The position numbers and the translations under genes were made by a program. DNA of 64,000 bases. It comes from an uncultured Saccharospirillaceae bacterium. GTDB taxonomy: Bacteria; Pseudomonadota; Gammaproteobacteria; Pseudomonadales; Oceanobacteraceae. Each line of letters begins with the position of its first letter. Positions within the stretch are counted from its first letter, which is position 1. The notes beneath the pieces are model-generated. The model saw only the letters and a list, made by a program, of their open reading frames with translations, did no database searches and had not been told where the DNA came from. This document shows positions 1-9,622 of this stretch, piece after piece. Where the stretch lies: contig CANNFT010000007.1 of NCBI GenBank assembly GCA_947503895.1, positions 186,001-250,000 of the forward strand, written 5' to 3'.

Positions 1-170
1 GATGGCGCATGCCAGTCACCGTGGAAATGACGGGTCCAATGCTGCAGTGCTAAATCGGACTCATACAGGTTAAAGTTTTCTAAGGCCGACGGTTGATTAA
101 ATACTTCGTGCGTCTCTGCGCGGGTACGGCGATCAAACTCCGCATGCCTAGGTCGAGTGTCCGCATTCAT
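1..170 (-). CDS. AidB-like acyl-CoA dehydrogenase, N-terminal fragment
   Basis: The reading frame starts at the ATG complementary to 168-170 and runs off the left edge, giving about 56 residues. The N-terminus contains THEVFNQPSALENFNLYESD, which closely resembles the start of E. coli AidB (THTVFNQP...NLYLSD), a flavin-dependent acyl-CoA dehydrogenase-fold protein linked to the alkylation response. A good ribosome binding site (AAAGGAAG) lies about 10 nt upstream. The start is 56 bp downstream of the TetR regulator on the same strand, so the two probably form one operon controlled by that regulator. Only the N-terminus is visible, so the FAD site cannot be checked. It could be an isovaleryl-CoA-dehydrogenase-like relative rather than true AidB. 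Confidence 0.7.
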   Translation of the reverse strand, partial: MNADTRPRHAEFDRRTRAETHEVFNQPSALENFNLYESDLALQHWTRHFHGDWHAP

Positions 171-226
171 CTTTTCGAGACTTCCTTTATTATCTTTATT
201 TTTAAGGTCAGCCACAGATTTAGCGC

Positions 227-883
227 TTAACCTACTGCGTTCTTTTGGCCCACCGCCCGCAGTGCCAACGCGGTGATGGACTTCAATAAACCGGCTTGCT
301 GATCATCGCTGAGCGACTCACGTTCAGACACCTGTTCTTCATAAGTGGAAGCGTGCGGTGCTAATGGGCCCACTAAAGCTTCCGACAATATGCCCACCAA
401 AGCAGCTGCGGTGACGCTGGCATCTTGCTCCACAAATTCACCATTGCTGATGCCGTCATTAACCAGATCTTCGAAGGCTTCAGCGTAAGCAAATCGATAA
501 TTGAGACGTTCTTTTTCAACCAATGGATCAACCGGCTCAGCCAATAGCGCATAAGCCAAACGAGGTGCTTTCAATGCACGTTCCGCGAAGGTCGACACCG
601 CCCGAATAATTCGGTCAGCGGCGGGGCCCGCCACTTGTGCCGCCGTCGTCACGGCCTGCAACTCGTGCTCAGTCGCATGGCGAAACACTTCAGCCACTAA
701 CTCAGCTTTGGAGGGAAAATGTCGATATATGGTCCCCGTGGCAATGCCAGACAATTTCGCGATTGGGGCCACAGAAGCGGCACCGAAGCCTCCTTGTGCC
801 ACCAGCAACCGTGCCTCTTTTAAAATTCGCGCTCGAGTGCCTGCTTTCTTGGCTTGTGTGTGTTCTGTGGGTCGATAAACCAT
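227..883 (-). CDS. TetR/AcrR-family transcriptional regulator
   Basis: A 218-residue one-domain repressor of usual family length. Residues about 17-63 form the TetR_N helix-turn-helix, with the typical run GIATGTIYRHFPSKAELVAEV. The remainder is an all-helical ligand-binding domain whose ligand cannot be told from sequence. The ATG at 883 has a GAGG box 8 nt upstream. It lies just upstream of the AidB-like gene on the same strand, so it probably controls a fatty-acid, acyl-CoA or alkylation-stress gene set and itself. An inverted repeat at 910-925 is a possible operator. The family is clear; the target and inducer are inference. Confidence 0.9.
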   Translation of the reverse strand: MVYRPTEHTQAKKAGTRARILKEARLLVAQGGFGAASVAPIAKLSGIATGTIYRHFPSKAELVAEVFRHATEHELQAVTTAAQVAGPAADRIIRAVSTFAERALKAPRLAYALLAEPVDPLVEKERLNYRFAYAEAFEDLVNDGISNGEFVEQDASVTAAALVGILSEALVGPLAPHASTYEEQVSERESLSDDQQAGLLKSITALALRAVGQKNAVG

Positions 884-909
884 AAGTTGAACCTCGATTC
901 ATACTATGA

Positions 910-925
910 GTGAACCAGCATTCAC
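910..925. promoter_or_regulatory. Inverted repeat, possible TetR operator
   Basis: GTGAA-N6-TTCAC sits 27-42 bp upstream of the TetR start codon, where a self-repressing TetR protein would bind. Only the symmetry and position support this. Confidence 0.35.
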
Positions 926-1451
926 ATCATGGGTCAAGTCGAAACTAGGAAAGGCATGGATGTGATCGCTGTTTATATATTAGACAATTTACGAATAAAC
1001 ATACGCTAACCGTAAGTTTGGGACAGCTTTAAAGGATATTTCAACTAACTGAAGACATTTTTAACATTTAGGTTTACGGCCAGTAATTGACCCTTTCAGC
1101 TGAGATGACAGGTTAAGACTAATAATCTATCCCCAAATGGGGGATTTAATTTGATTGATTGACCAATTAATCTTACAGTCGACGTTTGAGAGGAAAAACC
1201 CAACCCGCCAGGTTTGGAATGTGCGTTTTTCACCATTGCTCTTATGTAGAGTGATCTCTCCCATGGCACGTTGCTTTGCAACATTTTTGAGGCTGCCCAT
1301 TTGGCAGCTTTTTTTTGCCTGTTTGTTGGCGCATATCACCTTACTCTGTATTCATTCTTGCTCGCCTACTCATAATGCGGGTGAAAACTTTGCATCGTTG
1401 TCGCTTTTATAGAATAGTATTCATCAAAATAATAAGAACAGGCTTGAGGTT
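926..1451. other. Intergenic region, no protein gene supported
   Basis: A roughly 550-bp gap separates the divergent TetR gene and histidine kinase gene. The short open frames here lack ribosome binding sites and overlap each other. The only clear element is a plus-strand intrinsic terminator at 1290-1316, which stops transcription before the kinase gene and so suggests a separate short transcript upstream of it. Confidence 0.5.
1290..1316 (+). terminator. Intrinsic terminator with no gene upstream
   Basis: A GCTGCC stem, a 5-nt loop and GGCAGC are followed by eight T residues on the plus strand. No plus-strand protein gene ends upstream of it, so it may end a small RNA. Confidence 0.7.
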
Positions 1452-3149
1452 GTGCCAGACACGAAAAACCATGCTTTGAACCATAATATGTTTTGGCCTA
1501 AATTCTCCCCCGCAGTCGAAGATCAATTTCAGCAGCACCAGTTCGCCGAAAAAATCCCTCGGATTAGATTACTGGCTTTCACCGCCATCGGCATGATGCT
1601 GTTCTATAGCCTGATGGACGGCTATTTACTGGAAGGTACGGTCATCGCTTACACCATTGCGATCCGCCTAGGGTTAGACGTACCCATTATTTTGTTTACC
1701 CTATGGTTCAGCTACCGTTGCCAGAATTACGTGGCCTTTAATCGCGTTTACATTGGCAGTTACGCCATCACAGGCCTTTCCATCTTGGCCATATTATTTA
1801 TCTGCCGACATCACAATATTTCTCTGCCTTATGAAGGCTTATTTCTCTGGTTAATTTTCGGCTACTTCTTATTAGCCTTGCCTGTTCGTGCTGCCATTGT
1901 TGTCAACTGGAGCATCACGCTGCTGTACATATTCATGGAGGGGTACTTAGGAACAGCCGGTTCACAAGCACTGCATTACAACGGTTTCTTTCTGGTCAGC
2001 GCGAATATAGTGGGCATGGTCGGCATCGGTATGCTTGAGCGTTTGGCCCGACTCAACTTTCAATATTTAAGTGCAGCCCAGCAAGCCCGCGAATCAGCAT
2101 TGCAAGACGTGGAAAAGCGAACACAATTTATCGCCGCCGCAAGCCACGATTTACGACAACCCATACACGCCATGGGATTGATGATTGCTCGCCTACAGGA
2201 TTCCCCAAACGACGCCGAACATATCTCACCGCAAATGCAATCTGCACATGAACAACTGAATGAGCTGTTAAATAATTTGCTCGATATGTCACGCCTGGAA
2301 ATCGGGTTGATTAAACCGCAACATAAACCCGTTCAATTGAGTCGCCTATCCGCGACTTTGCCAAAAAACACCCGCGTCAAAGTCGATTTACCCAGTCACC
2401 TTTGGGTCAAAAGCGATCCTATTTTATTGAATCGGATTGTCACAAATTTAGTCACAAACGCGATTCGTCACTCGCGAGCCTCTTATATTGAGGTGCGCGG
2501 GAGTGTTTGCAAAGACGATACACGGGAAACCGTTTTATTAAGTATTTACGATAACGGTTTAGGGATAAGCGAAGACGTACGGGCACGCATTTACACCCCG
2601 TTCGAAAGAGGTGATCACAATCAGGAAGGATTAGGGCTAGGACTGGCCATCGTGCATGAGATGTGTGATTTATTGGGCTTAAACTTAACCCTGACCACCG
2701 CACCGGGATTAGGGTGTCGGTTCGATATGAGGCTGGAGTCGACGGTAGCAGTGAAAACCACCACCCCCACTCATCAATCAATGGGGCTTAATATTTTATT
2801 GCTGCAAAAAGACTCTAACATGCGTGCGGCGTTTCAATCTGCATTAATCGGATGGGGCTACACAGTGTTTGACCTTGAGGATTTAGGTGAGGACCTAGGT
2901 GATCATTGCGCACTAGACGTCGTCATTTCGGATCATGATTTAGGCACACCCGGAACGGGATTAGATTGGATTTATGCGCTGCGCAGTCATACGCCCAACT
3001 TACCGGCTTTGTTAATTGCGGATCCTCAAGATGCATTATTGCGTCGTCAATGCCAGCAATCAGAGGTAGAAGTCATCAACACGCCCGCCACCCCTGTGGC
3101 GATTAAGATATGGCTTGAGAGGATTCCAGCTCAATCAGTCGTTGCTTAA
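1452..3149 (+). CDS. Membrane hybrid sensor histidine kinase with degenerate receiver
   Basis: A 565-residue protein. Residues about 38-210 hold several hydrophobic segments (a multi-pass membrane sensor), followed by a short coiled region. The HisKA H-box is AAASHDLRQPIHAMG. The HATPase domain shows an N-box (NLVTNAIRHSR), a G1 box (DNGLGIS) and a G2 box (GLGLGLAIVHEM). The C-terminal 110 residues look like a receiver, but the usual acidic pair is reduced (LLQKDS), the Thr/Ser position reads ALLIAD and the conserved Lys is missing (NTPATP). Phosphotransfer through this receiver is therefore doubtful. The annotated start is GTG with a weak GAGG nearby; an ATG at 1488 is an alternative. The likely partner is the convergent response regulator, whose gene overlaps its 3' end by 47 bp. 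Confidence 0.88.
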   Translation: MPDTKNHALNHNMFWPKFSPAVEDQFQQHQFAEKIPRIRLLAFTAIGMMLFYSLMDGYLLEGTVIAYTIAIRLGLDVPIILFTLWFSYRCQNYVAFNRVYIGSYAITGLSILAILFICRHHNISLPYEGLFLWLIFGYFLLALPVRAAIVVNWSITLLYIFMEGYLGTAGSQALHYNGFFLVSANIVGMVGIGMLERLARLNFQYLSAAQQARESALQDVEKRTQFIAAASHDLRQPIHAMGLMIARLQDSPNDAEHISPQMQSAHEQLNELLNNLLDMSRLEIGLIKPQHKPVQLSRLSATLPKNTRVKVDLPSHLWVKSDPILLNRIVTNLVTNAIRHSRASYIEVRGSVCKDDTRETVLLSIYDNGLGISEDVRARIYTPFERGDHNQEGLGLGLAIVHEMCDLLGLNLTLTTAPGLGCRFDMRLESTVAVKTTTPTHQSMGLNILLLQKDSNMRAAFQSALIGWGYTVFDLEDLGEDLGDHCALDVVISDHDLGTPGTGLDWIYALRSHTPNLPALLIADPQDALLRRQCQQSEVEVINTPATPVAIKIWLERIPAQSVVA

Positions 3150-3768
3150 CGGCTTTTGCAACGCATTCCGTTCGGTTGTGTACACCAAAGTGATTGAACA
3201 ACGCTTTTAAATGCGTTTTGACTGTGTCACCGGTGAGTCCCAGTTTTTGACAGATCACTTTATTAGGACAGCCTTGAGCCAATAACAATAATACATCGTA
3301 CTGCCGAGGTGTGACGCCATCTTGCATCGCCTGCTCTCGGCCACTCAGTGAAAGGCGACCCGGTTCCGGCGTGTAGACGTTTCCGCTCATGACGGTCTCT
3401 ATGGCGCGAATTAATTCGGCGCTATCAACACCTTTGTTAATAAATCCTCGCGCACCTTTTTCCAATGCTCGGTTTAAATCTGTTTGGTGGTCGGAGCTGG
3501 TAATCACGACACAAGGTATGGGTGTCGATAATTGGTTAATCCAGCGCAGTAATTCCCAACCCGTACCATCAGGCAGGTGAAGGTCTAACAGAGTAAGATG
3601 AGGTGCATTTTGCAATAACCAACTTTGGGCTTTTTCAACCGAAGGTTGTGCTGTAAGGTCCACGCTAAACGACGCGCTCGACAGCGCCATTCTCAGGCCT
3701 TCAACGTAGAGAGTATGGTCCTCAACGACCAATATTTGTAGTGGTTCGGGTAGGCTGACAGAGTTCAT
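3103..3768 (-). CDS. NarL/FixJ-type (LuxR HTH) response regulator
   Basis: A 221-residue protein. The N-terminal receiver has the acidic cluster (VVEDH), a phospho-accepting Asp in LLDLHLPDG, Thr/Ser in VVITSSD and Lys in FINKG. The C-terminal LuxR-type HTH (about 148-212) reads LTGDTVKTHLKALFNHFGV. This is the standard layout for a DNA-binding response regulator. It converges on, and overlaps by 47 bp, the histidine kinase gene on the other strand, and is the obvious output partner for that kinase. It is divergent from the glycosyltransferase gene, with only 73 bp between start codons, including a perfect 14-bp palindrome. The regulon is unknown. Confidence 0.9.
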   Translation of the reverse strand: MNSVSLPEPLQILVVEDHTLYVEGLRMALSSASFSVDLTAQPSVEKAQSWLLQNAPHLTLLDLHLPDGTGWELLRWINQLSTPIPCVVITSSDHQTDLNRALEKGARGFINKGVDSAELIRAIETVMSGNVYTPEPGRLSLSGREQAMQDGVTPRQYDVLLLLAQGCPNKVICQKLGLTGDTVKTHLKALFNHFGVHNRTECVAKAVKQRLIELESSQAIS

Positions 3769-3803
3769 GTCGTACTTAGAAGCGAGTTTTTGTTATGTTT
3801 TTA

Positions 3804-3817
3804 GCCAGTATACTGGC
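3804..3817. promoter_or_regulatory. 14-bp perfect palindrome in divergent promoter region
   Basis: GCCAGTATACTGGC lies between the divergent response-regulator and glycosyltransferase genes, 24 bp before the latter's ATG. A further CCAG half-site follows at about 3831. It is a plausible operator for a dimeric regulator, perhaps the adjacent NarL-type protein. Confidence 0.4.
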
Positions 3818-3841
3818 CTTATTACGGATGACCAGTAGTAA

Positions 3842-4966
3842 ATGCGGGTTTTAATTCTATCTGCTTATAACACCGCCAGTCATAAGGCTTGGCAAGAAGG
3901 GCTTACCGCACTTTTCCCAGAGTGGGACTGGACCATACTGAGCCTTCCCGGACGCTATTTTAGTTGGCGTATCCGTGGAAACCCATTGAGTTGGGCTTTC
4001 GGAAAAGATCGCCCACAGCTGGATGCCCAATACGATGTCATTCTCGCGACGTCGATGGTGGATTTGGCGACGCTGCAAGGTATGGTTCCGAACATCGCGC
4101 AGACGCCCTGTGTTTTATATTTTCACGAAAATCAATTTGCCTACCCTAAGAGCCAGCGCCAGCACACGAGCATTGAACCCCAAATGGTCAACCTTTATGC
4201 CGCGCTCAGTGCCCAATCATTGGTATTTAACTCACGCTACAATCGGGATAGTTTTTTATTGGGCGTCGAAGCACTGCTTAACAAAATGCCCGATGAAGTA
4301 CCAAATGGTTTGACAGAAATCCTCAAAAATAAAAGCCGTGTTTTGCCCGTGGGCATCGATACTTCGTTTTTCGATGAAGCCATTCATTCAATCAATAATG
4401 CCCCCAGCCGAGCGACCCGTTCATGGTCAACGCAGCCCTTAAAATTAGTGTGGAACCATCGCTGGGAGTACGATAAAGGCCCTGAAATATTGGCTGAAGT
4501 TATTCAACAAATTGATCAGCGGTCACTGCCCATTGCCGTCAGCATTTTAGGGCAGCGATTTCGCCAAATACCTGATTCACTGCAAGCGATTATCCACTCA
4601 CCGCCACCTTGCCTCGTGCGCAGCGAACCACTAGACAGTCGTCATGCCTACCAAGATTATTTAAAACAACAGGATGTTGTCTTGTCGACGGCCATACATG
4701 AATTTCAAGGGTTAGCGATGTTAGAAGCCACCGCTGCGGGTTGCATTCCCCTTGCACCCACTCGACTAGCCTACCCTGAAGTGTTGTCTCCTGCCTTTTT
4801 ATACCCCTCAGATGACGGTCATGTGGCAAACGAAGCGCATAGCATCATTGCTCGGTTACAGCATTGGATCGAGTGTGGTTTACCCGATCATTGTGATGTT
4901 CACTCCTATCAGTGGAGCGCATTAAAACCTGCTTACCAAGAGTTATTTGAATCGTATTTGTCATAA
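3842..4966 (+). CDS. DUF3524 glycosyltransferase, tRNA-queuosine mannosyltransferase-like
   Basis: A 374-residue two-domain protein. Residues 1-165 match the DUF3524 domain, with LILSAYNTASHKAWQEGL at the start, ATSMVDLATLQG and LYFHENQFAYP. The C-terminal half is a GT4-like glycosyltransferase domain with HRWEYDKGPE and the E-x7-E signature in EFQGLAMLE. This architecture is that of GTDC1/QTMAN, shown in animals to add mannose to queuosine in tRNA-Asp. Whether bacterial members modify queuosine or another acceptor is not settled by sequence. The protein is cytoplasmic, with no signal peptide. The ATG at 3842 has a poor Shine-Dalgarno. It stands alone, divergent from the response regulator. 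Confidence 0.85.
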   Translation: MRVLILSAYNTASHKAWQEGLTALFPEWDWTILSLPGRYFSWRIRGNPLSWAFGKDRPQLDAQYDVILATSMVDLATLQGMVPNIAQTPCVLYFHENQFAYPKSQRQHTSIEPQMVNLYAALSAQSLVFNSRYNRDSFLLGVEALLNKMPDEVPNGLTEILKNKSRVLPVGIDTSFFDEAIHSINNAPSRATRSWSTQPLKLVWNHRWEYDKGPEILAEVIQQIDQRSLPIAVSILGQRFRQIPDSLQAIIHSPPPCLVRSEPLDSRHAYQDYLKQQDVVLSTAIHEFQGLAMLEATAAGCIPLAPTRLAYPEVLSPAFLYPSDDGHVANEAHSIIARLQHWIECGLPDHCDVHSYQWSALKPAYQELFESYLS

Positions 4967-5132
4967 CCTAATCACTGGACTCTCGTCACCTATCGCACCG
5001 CTTTTCAGCGCCGTTGATCTATTCTTAAAAAAAGATTGCCTTTCCGATTGCTAACCGCAAACGATCATTTTCGGTACGACTCGTTGCATCGTAAGGGTGA
5101 GTAGCGTTCCGCTCCGCAGTAAAGTGGGAGAA

Positions 5133-7928
5133 ATGTTTTTGCGCGTATTGGTCGCATTATTGATGTTCTGGCACTTGTATGCTCAAGCCGCTCCACTGGT
5201 TAAGGCTGACCATACCCTTTCACAGTTGGATATTGGTGCCAGTGTCCGCTATCTCGCCGATGTGGGACAACATTACTCCAATGATTTATTGTATCTCGAC
5301 AAAGACACGCTTCCATGGAAAAAGGCCCCCAAGGAAGGGCTTAATTTTGGTTTTAATCACCAACCCCATTGGTTATGGCTACAGATCGAAAATACCGCTG
5401 AAAGACCGGTCCAATGGGTGCTGAAAATTGATTATCCCTTGTTAGACTTTGTGGATGCTTATATTTATCAGCAAGATAATACTTTACAGCATTGGCAAGC
5501 AGGAGATTACTACCCATTTGATAAACGTCCGATTGATCATCGACATATTTTATTTCCCTTATCGTTAAAGGGTTCTGAAAAAATAAATATTTTATTACGC
5601 GTTCAAACAGAGGGGGCGTTGCAAATACCGTTAAAACTCTGGGACGAGTCAGCCTTCCACGAAAGTGAGCATGTTACGTTCGTTTTGCATGGCACCATTT
5701 TTGGCATTTTTCTCATTATGATTATTTACAATGCCTTTTTATTTATCACGGTGCGCGATTGGAATTACTTTTATTATGTTGGGTTCACCAGTTTTTTTAT
5801 ACTTTTCCTTATCGCATTAAGTGGCTATGGCTATCAGCACTTTTGGCAAAACTGGTACTTATTACAGCAGTATTCCATTATATTTTTTGCGGGTGGCAAT
5901 TTGATTTGGGTATCACTGTTTACGCGTAGTTTTCTCAATATTGATGTCAGCAATGCCTACCGTCACTATACACTCAGAGGGCTATCCATCGCGGGTAGCA
6001 TAGCGTTATTATCCAGCTTTATACTGCCTTACAACATCCAAATATTTGGATTAATGTTACTGAGTATTATCGCTTGCCTGCTGTTTATGTTAGTGGGTAT
6101 TAGCAGTTGGTTTGATCGTGGAAAAATCGCTCAGTTCTATACCATATCCTGGTTTATGGTGGCCATCGGTGTATCTATTTCTTCGATGGATAAACTCGGT
6201 TTTATTCACTATCACGAACTCTCTGCGTATGCTCCGCCCATCGCCGTATGCGCACAGGCATTATTATTGTCTCTCGCCTTAGGGCTTCGAATTAAGTCTG
6301 AAAGAAATGACCGAATGAAGGCACAGAGCTTAGCTCTGGAAAGTCAAAAAGACGCTTTGAGAGCAAAGCTTCGAGCAAAAGAAGTGGCCTTTGAGAGTGA
6401 GCAAATTCAAATGAAAGCAGAGGCAGAAAGTAAGGCTAAGAACGAATTTCTTGCCATCATGAGCCATGAAATCCGTACACCTCTCAATGGTATTATGGGC
6501 ATGGCAGACCTCTTGCGTACAACCTCAGCACTCGACGAGCAACAACGCCGTTACGTCAATACAATCTATAGCTCCGGCGAGTCTTTATTAACCATTATCA
6601 ATGACATTTTGGATTTTTCTAAAATTCAAGCGGGAAAGCTTGAAATAGAAAACATTCCACTGTCTCTAATGGATTTAATTGAAGACAGCACTTCCATTTT
6701 TTCTCAACACGTTAAAACTAAAGGCCTCACACTTTTGGCATCGGTCTACCCGCCCGTTCCCATCATCATTAAAAGCGATCCTGTTCGACTCAGACAAGTC
6801 ATACTGAATTACGTTAGCAATGCCGTTAAATTCACAGAGCACGGCGAAATTCAATTAAAAGTTGCCCTTGATAGTGAAGAAAAAACGCTCAAAATTATCG
6901 TCTCGGATACAGGCATCGGCGTGCCGGATAATAAAAAAAATGAATTGTTTAATTTCTTTTCGCAAGCAGATAACTCCACCACTCGAAAATACGGCGGCAC
7001 AGGGTTAGGTTTAGCGATATGTCATCGCCTTTCGCAACTCATGTCTGGCTCAACGGGGATGGAAAGTACGCAGGGAAAAGGTTCGAAGTTTTGGTTTACC
7101 TGTAAAGTCGATTTACCTCAAGGCTTACAAAAGAATGAAAAATACTTGAATAAACAAACCGTTGGAATCCAACTGAAGAATAGCAACGAGACACAATGGC
7201 TAAATGAGCATTGTCATTTTTGGGGGGGCGACACCTTAAAGTTCACGATAGGAGAAACCACTTCCGCGTTAGATTGGCTCATCATAGAGTACGATTCTAT
7301 CAAAGAAACAACAGTTGAGACGTTATCGAAAGTGCATAACATTCCTGTTGAAAGAATTATCAGTGTGGGCGATTTCGATCAAACCGCACACCTTAGAAGA
7401 CCCCTCACGACCAGTGATGTACACCGTGTAATAGCCGCTCCCAATTTGGCCACCTATGGTACAGGCATAAGCTCTAACACCGTAAATGAACTGCCTTTAA
7501 ATGGTTGTCGTATATTGGTAGCAGAAGACAATAAGGTTAATCAGATGGTGATTACTGCATTACTTCGTAAATTGGGTGCCGATTTAAAAGTGGTTGAAAA
7601 TGGGGAACTCGCGGTTAATGAAGTCTGCTCTGCCCATAATGATTTTGACCTTATATTAATGGATTGTGAAATGCCCATTACCGATGGTTTTACCGCTAGT
7701 CAACAAATACGAGAGTATGAAGCGAAAGAGGCAATTTCACCTATTCCGATTATTGCCCTGACGGCACACGCTATGGACATCCATCGAAAAAAAGCGTTTG
7801 AAAGCGGTATGAATGGATTTATCACAAAACCCGTCAAACAACCCGAATTGCTACAAGCTATATCGGAAGTACTAAGCGAATGTATCGAGGCATTTATACA
7901 TTCACCGGATAAGATTCTAAAAAACTAA
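5133..7928 (+). CDS. 7TM-DISM hybrid sensor histidine kinase/response regulator
   Basis: A 931-residue hybrid kinase. The start at ATG 5133 gives a clean signal peptide ([19 protein letters not shown]) with GGAG just upstream; an in-frame GTG at 5097 would add 12 residues. Residues about 25-170 resemble the 7TMR-DISM extracellular domain, followed by seven hydrophobic segments (about 180-390) and a coiled linker. HisKA has [19 protein letters not shown]. HATPase has [20 protein letters not shown] and [15 protein letters not shown]-terminal receiver (about 785-910) has an intact AEDN, a phospho-Asp in [13 protein letters not shown] and ITKPV. No output gene is adjacent, so its partner is elsewhere. 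DISM sensors often bind carbohydrates or other small ligands; the ligand here is unknown. Confidence 0.9.
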   Translation: MFLRVLVALLMFWHLYAQAAPLVKADHTLSQLDIGASVRYLADVGQHYSNDLLYLDKDTLPWKKAPKEGLNFGFNHQPHWLWLQIENTAERPVQWVLKIDYPLLDFVDAYIYQQDNTLQHWQAGDYYPFDKRPIDHRHILFPLSLKGSEKINILLRVQTEGALQIPLKLWDESAFHESEHVTFVLHGTIFGIFLIMIIYNAFLFITVRDWNYFYYVGFTSFFILFLIALSGYGYQHFWQNWYLLQQYSIIFFAGGNLIWVSLFTRSFLNIDVSNAYRHYTLRGLSIAGSIALLSSFILPYNIQIFGLMLLSIIACLLFMLVGISSWFDRGKIAQFYTISWFMVAIGVSISSMDKLGFIHYHELSAYAPPIAVCAQALLLSLALGLRIKSERNDRMKAQSLALESQKDALRAKLRAKEVAFESEQIQMKAEAESKAKNEFLAIMSHEIRTPLNGIMGMADLLRTTSALDEQQRRYVNTIYSSGESLLTIINDILDFSKIQAGKLEIENIPLSLMDLIEDSTSIFSQHVKTKGLTLLASVYPPVPIIIKSDPVRLRQVILNYVSNAVKFTEHGEIQLKVALDSEEKTLKIIVSDTGIGVPDNKKNELFNFFSQADNSTTRKYGGTGLGLAICHRLSQLMSGSTGMESTQGKGSKFWFTCKVDLPQGLQKNEKYLNKQTVGIQLKNSNETQWLNEHCHFWGGDTLKFTIGETTSALDWLIIEYDSIKETTVETLSKVHNIPVERIISVGDFDQTAHLRRPLTTSDVHRVIAAPNLATYGTGISSNTVNELPLNGCRILVAEDNKVNQMVITALLRKLGADLKVVENGELAVNEVCSAHNDFDLILMDCEMPITDGFTASQQIREYEAKEAISPIPIIALTAHAMDIHRKKAFESGMNGFITKPVKQPELLQAISEVLSECIEAFIHSPDKILKN

Positions 7929-8077
7929 TACCGCTACAACTAATCGAAATTTTAAGTCTGCTCTATGCATGAACGATGAAGTAAGAACAAATAAGCAAGA
8001 AAAAGCATGACGTCTGATTCAGAGTGTAAGCCAAGCTAACATTCAATATGAAAGAATCGACTCATCTGCATTCAGGG

Positions 8078-9622
8078 TTACGATTTTGAAGCCATTTTAG
8101 ATTGACGCTTATCCTCATACATTCGCTCATCTGCGGCAATGAGCAGGTGGTCCAAACTGGTTGCATCATCAGGAAACAATGCAAAACCAATGCTCGCTCG
8201 CATCACCATTTTGAAGCCTTCTATTTCGGTGAGCATCGAAAACTGTTCATGTATAAGATTCACCACCCGCATGACATCCTCTCGATACTCAATATTTTCC
8301 AGCATAATGACAAACTCATCACCTCCAAAGCGACATGGCAAATCATCGGCTCGGATAGAATCTTGAATAATGCCTGCGGCAATCTGTAACATTCTATCGC
8401 CAATATGGTGCCCAAAGGTATCATTGACGCCTTTGAAATCGTTTAGGTCTAAATACAAAATGGCTATTTTTTCTTGTCGCCTGAGCGCTGAAACCATTGC
8501 GCGCGTAAAGGCATCATCAAAATGATTGCGATTAGGTAACCCCGTTAGGGTATCGTAATTGGCCTGTCTATAAAGTTTCTGTTTAAATTCGTAATTTTTT
8601 CGTTCACTATGCAGGTGTCGTCTTAATAAAAATAAGATGAAACTAATCACAAACAATGCAATGACGAGCAATGCAATACTCAGCACCCAATCTACATGTT
8701 GAAAGCCTAACTGCTGCTGTATTTTTAATTTAAGCGTGTCATTACCGACGGTTAAATCCTGATTAAAGGTTAACACCGGAAATAGTGTCTTTTCCCAGTC
8801 CGATAGATCATCGGTTTTGATGTCGAGAATGTTGAAATCGTTTTCTATATTGAGTGTTAAATGATGGCCAGCATCTTCGGGCCGTATCTCGGTTAAGAAC
8901 GATTGCAGCTCAATTATAAGCAATGCATATTGATCTGGGATGTGGCGATGTTGCAAATAACTGGGTTTGACTAACACCAACGCTTGCTGTCCTTCTGCAA
9001 GTTCAATGGGTTGCGTCAATGCCGCTAAACCATGTTTTCGTGCTTTTTGCATGGCATCATGAATAAATTGAATGGAGGAAATATCCAGCCCTAAGATATT
9101 GAAGCCATCTTTAAATACGGGTTCAACAAAGACGAGCGGGAAGTATTCAGAATGACCGTTCTCCATGGCAGGAATGAGTCCTGTCCCAAATTCGAAGCGT
9201 TTGATGTAAAAGGTTTCGCCGACCTTTTCACTGAAGGTCTGTTGAAAACGGGATATGTTATCCGCAGGTACCCGCTGTGCCGCCTGAAACATGTACAAAT
9301 GCGGATATCGATTCATCATTAAACGGGTGTAATAGCGTGCCCGATTAGGATCTTGAATGCCCACCTCAGCTAAAAAAGCCGCAAACCCATCGAGTATGGT
9401 TTCATTGATCGCAAAAGAAGCGACCAAATTTTGATGAACACGATGACTGTAGCGCTGAAATTCTAAGTTCGATTCATTGATGTTTTGTCGCATTAAAGCA
9501 ATATTACCACCCACCAATGTAATGACGCTCAATACGAGAATCACCGCATAAATATTGGCGAGTTTGTTATCCACAACCCACTGAAACGTAGCATTTATCA
9601 GCGCTACGAAACTCCTTTTCAC
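8078..9622 (-). CDS. CHASE-domain diguanylate cyclase (GGDEF)
   Basis: A 514-residue membrane enzyme predicted to make cyclic di-GMP from GTP. A transmembrane segment at about 24-46 precedes a periplasmic CHASE domain (about 75-290, with FPLVFVEPVFKDGFNILG). A second transmembrane segment at about 310-335 leads to a GGDEF domain that starts at YDTLTGLPNRNHF. The active-site loop RFGGDEF is intact. An I-site RxxD lies five residues before it, so product inhibition is expected. There is no EAL domain. The start is GTG at 9622 with AGGAG 9 nt upstream. A two-codon ATG-ACG-TGA frame overlaps that start. It converges on the 7TM-DISM kinase, and the 150 bp between them show no obvious terminator. 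Confidence 0.92.
   Translation of the reverse strand: MKRSFVALINATFQWVVDNKLANIYAVILVLSVITLVGGNIALMRQNINESNLEFQRYSHRVHQNLVASFAINETILDGFAAFLAEVGIQDPNRARYYTRLMMNRYPHLYMFQAAQRVPADNISRFQQTFSEKVGETFYIKRFEFGTGLIPAMENGHSEYFPLVFVEPVFKDGFNILGLDISSIQFIHDAMQKARKHGLAALTQPIELAEGQQALVLVKPSYLQHRHIPDQYALLIIELQSFLTEIRPEDAGHHLTLNIENDFNILDIKTDDLSDWEKTLFPVLTFNQDLTVGNDTLKLKIQQQLGFQHVDWVLSIALLVIALFVISFILFLLRRHLHSERKNYEFKQKLYRQANYDTLTGLPNRNHFDDAFTRAMVSALRRQEKIAILYLDLNDFKGVNDTFGHHIGDRMLQIAAGIIQDSIRADDLPCRFGGDEFVIMLENIEYREDVMRVVNLIHEQFSMLTEIEGFKMVMRASIGFALFPDDATSLDHLLIAADERMYEDKRQSKMASKS

Noticed and set aside
1155..1412. 85-codon open frame before the histidine kinase
   Set aside because: It runs through an intrinsic terminator and has no binding site; a non-coding transcript is more likely.
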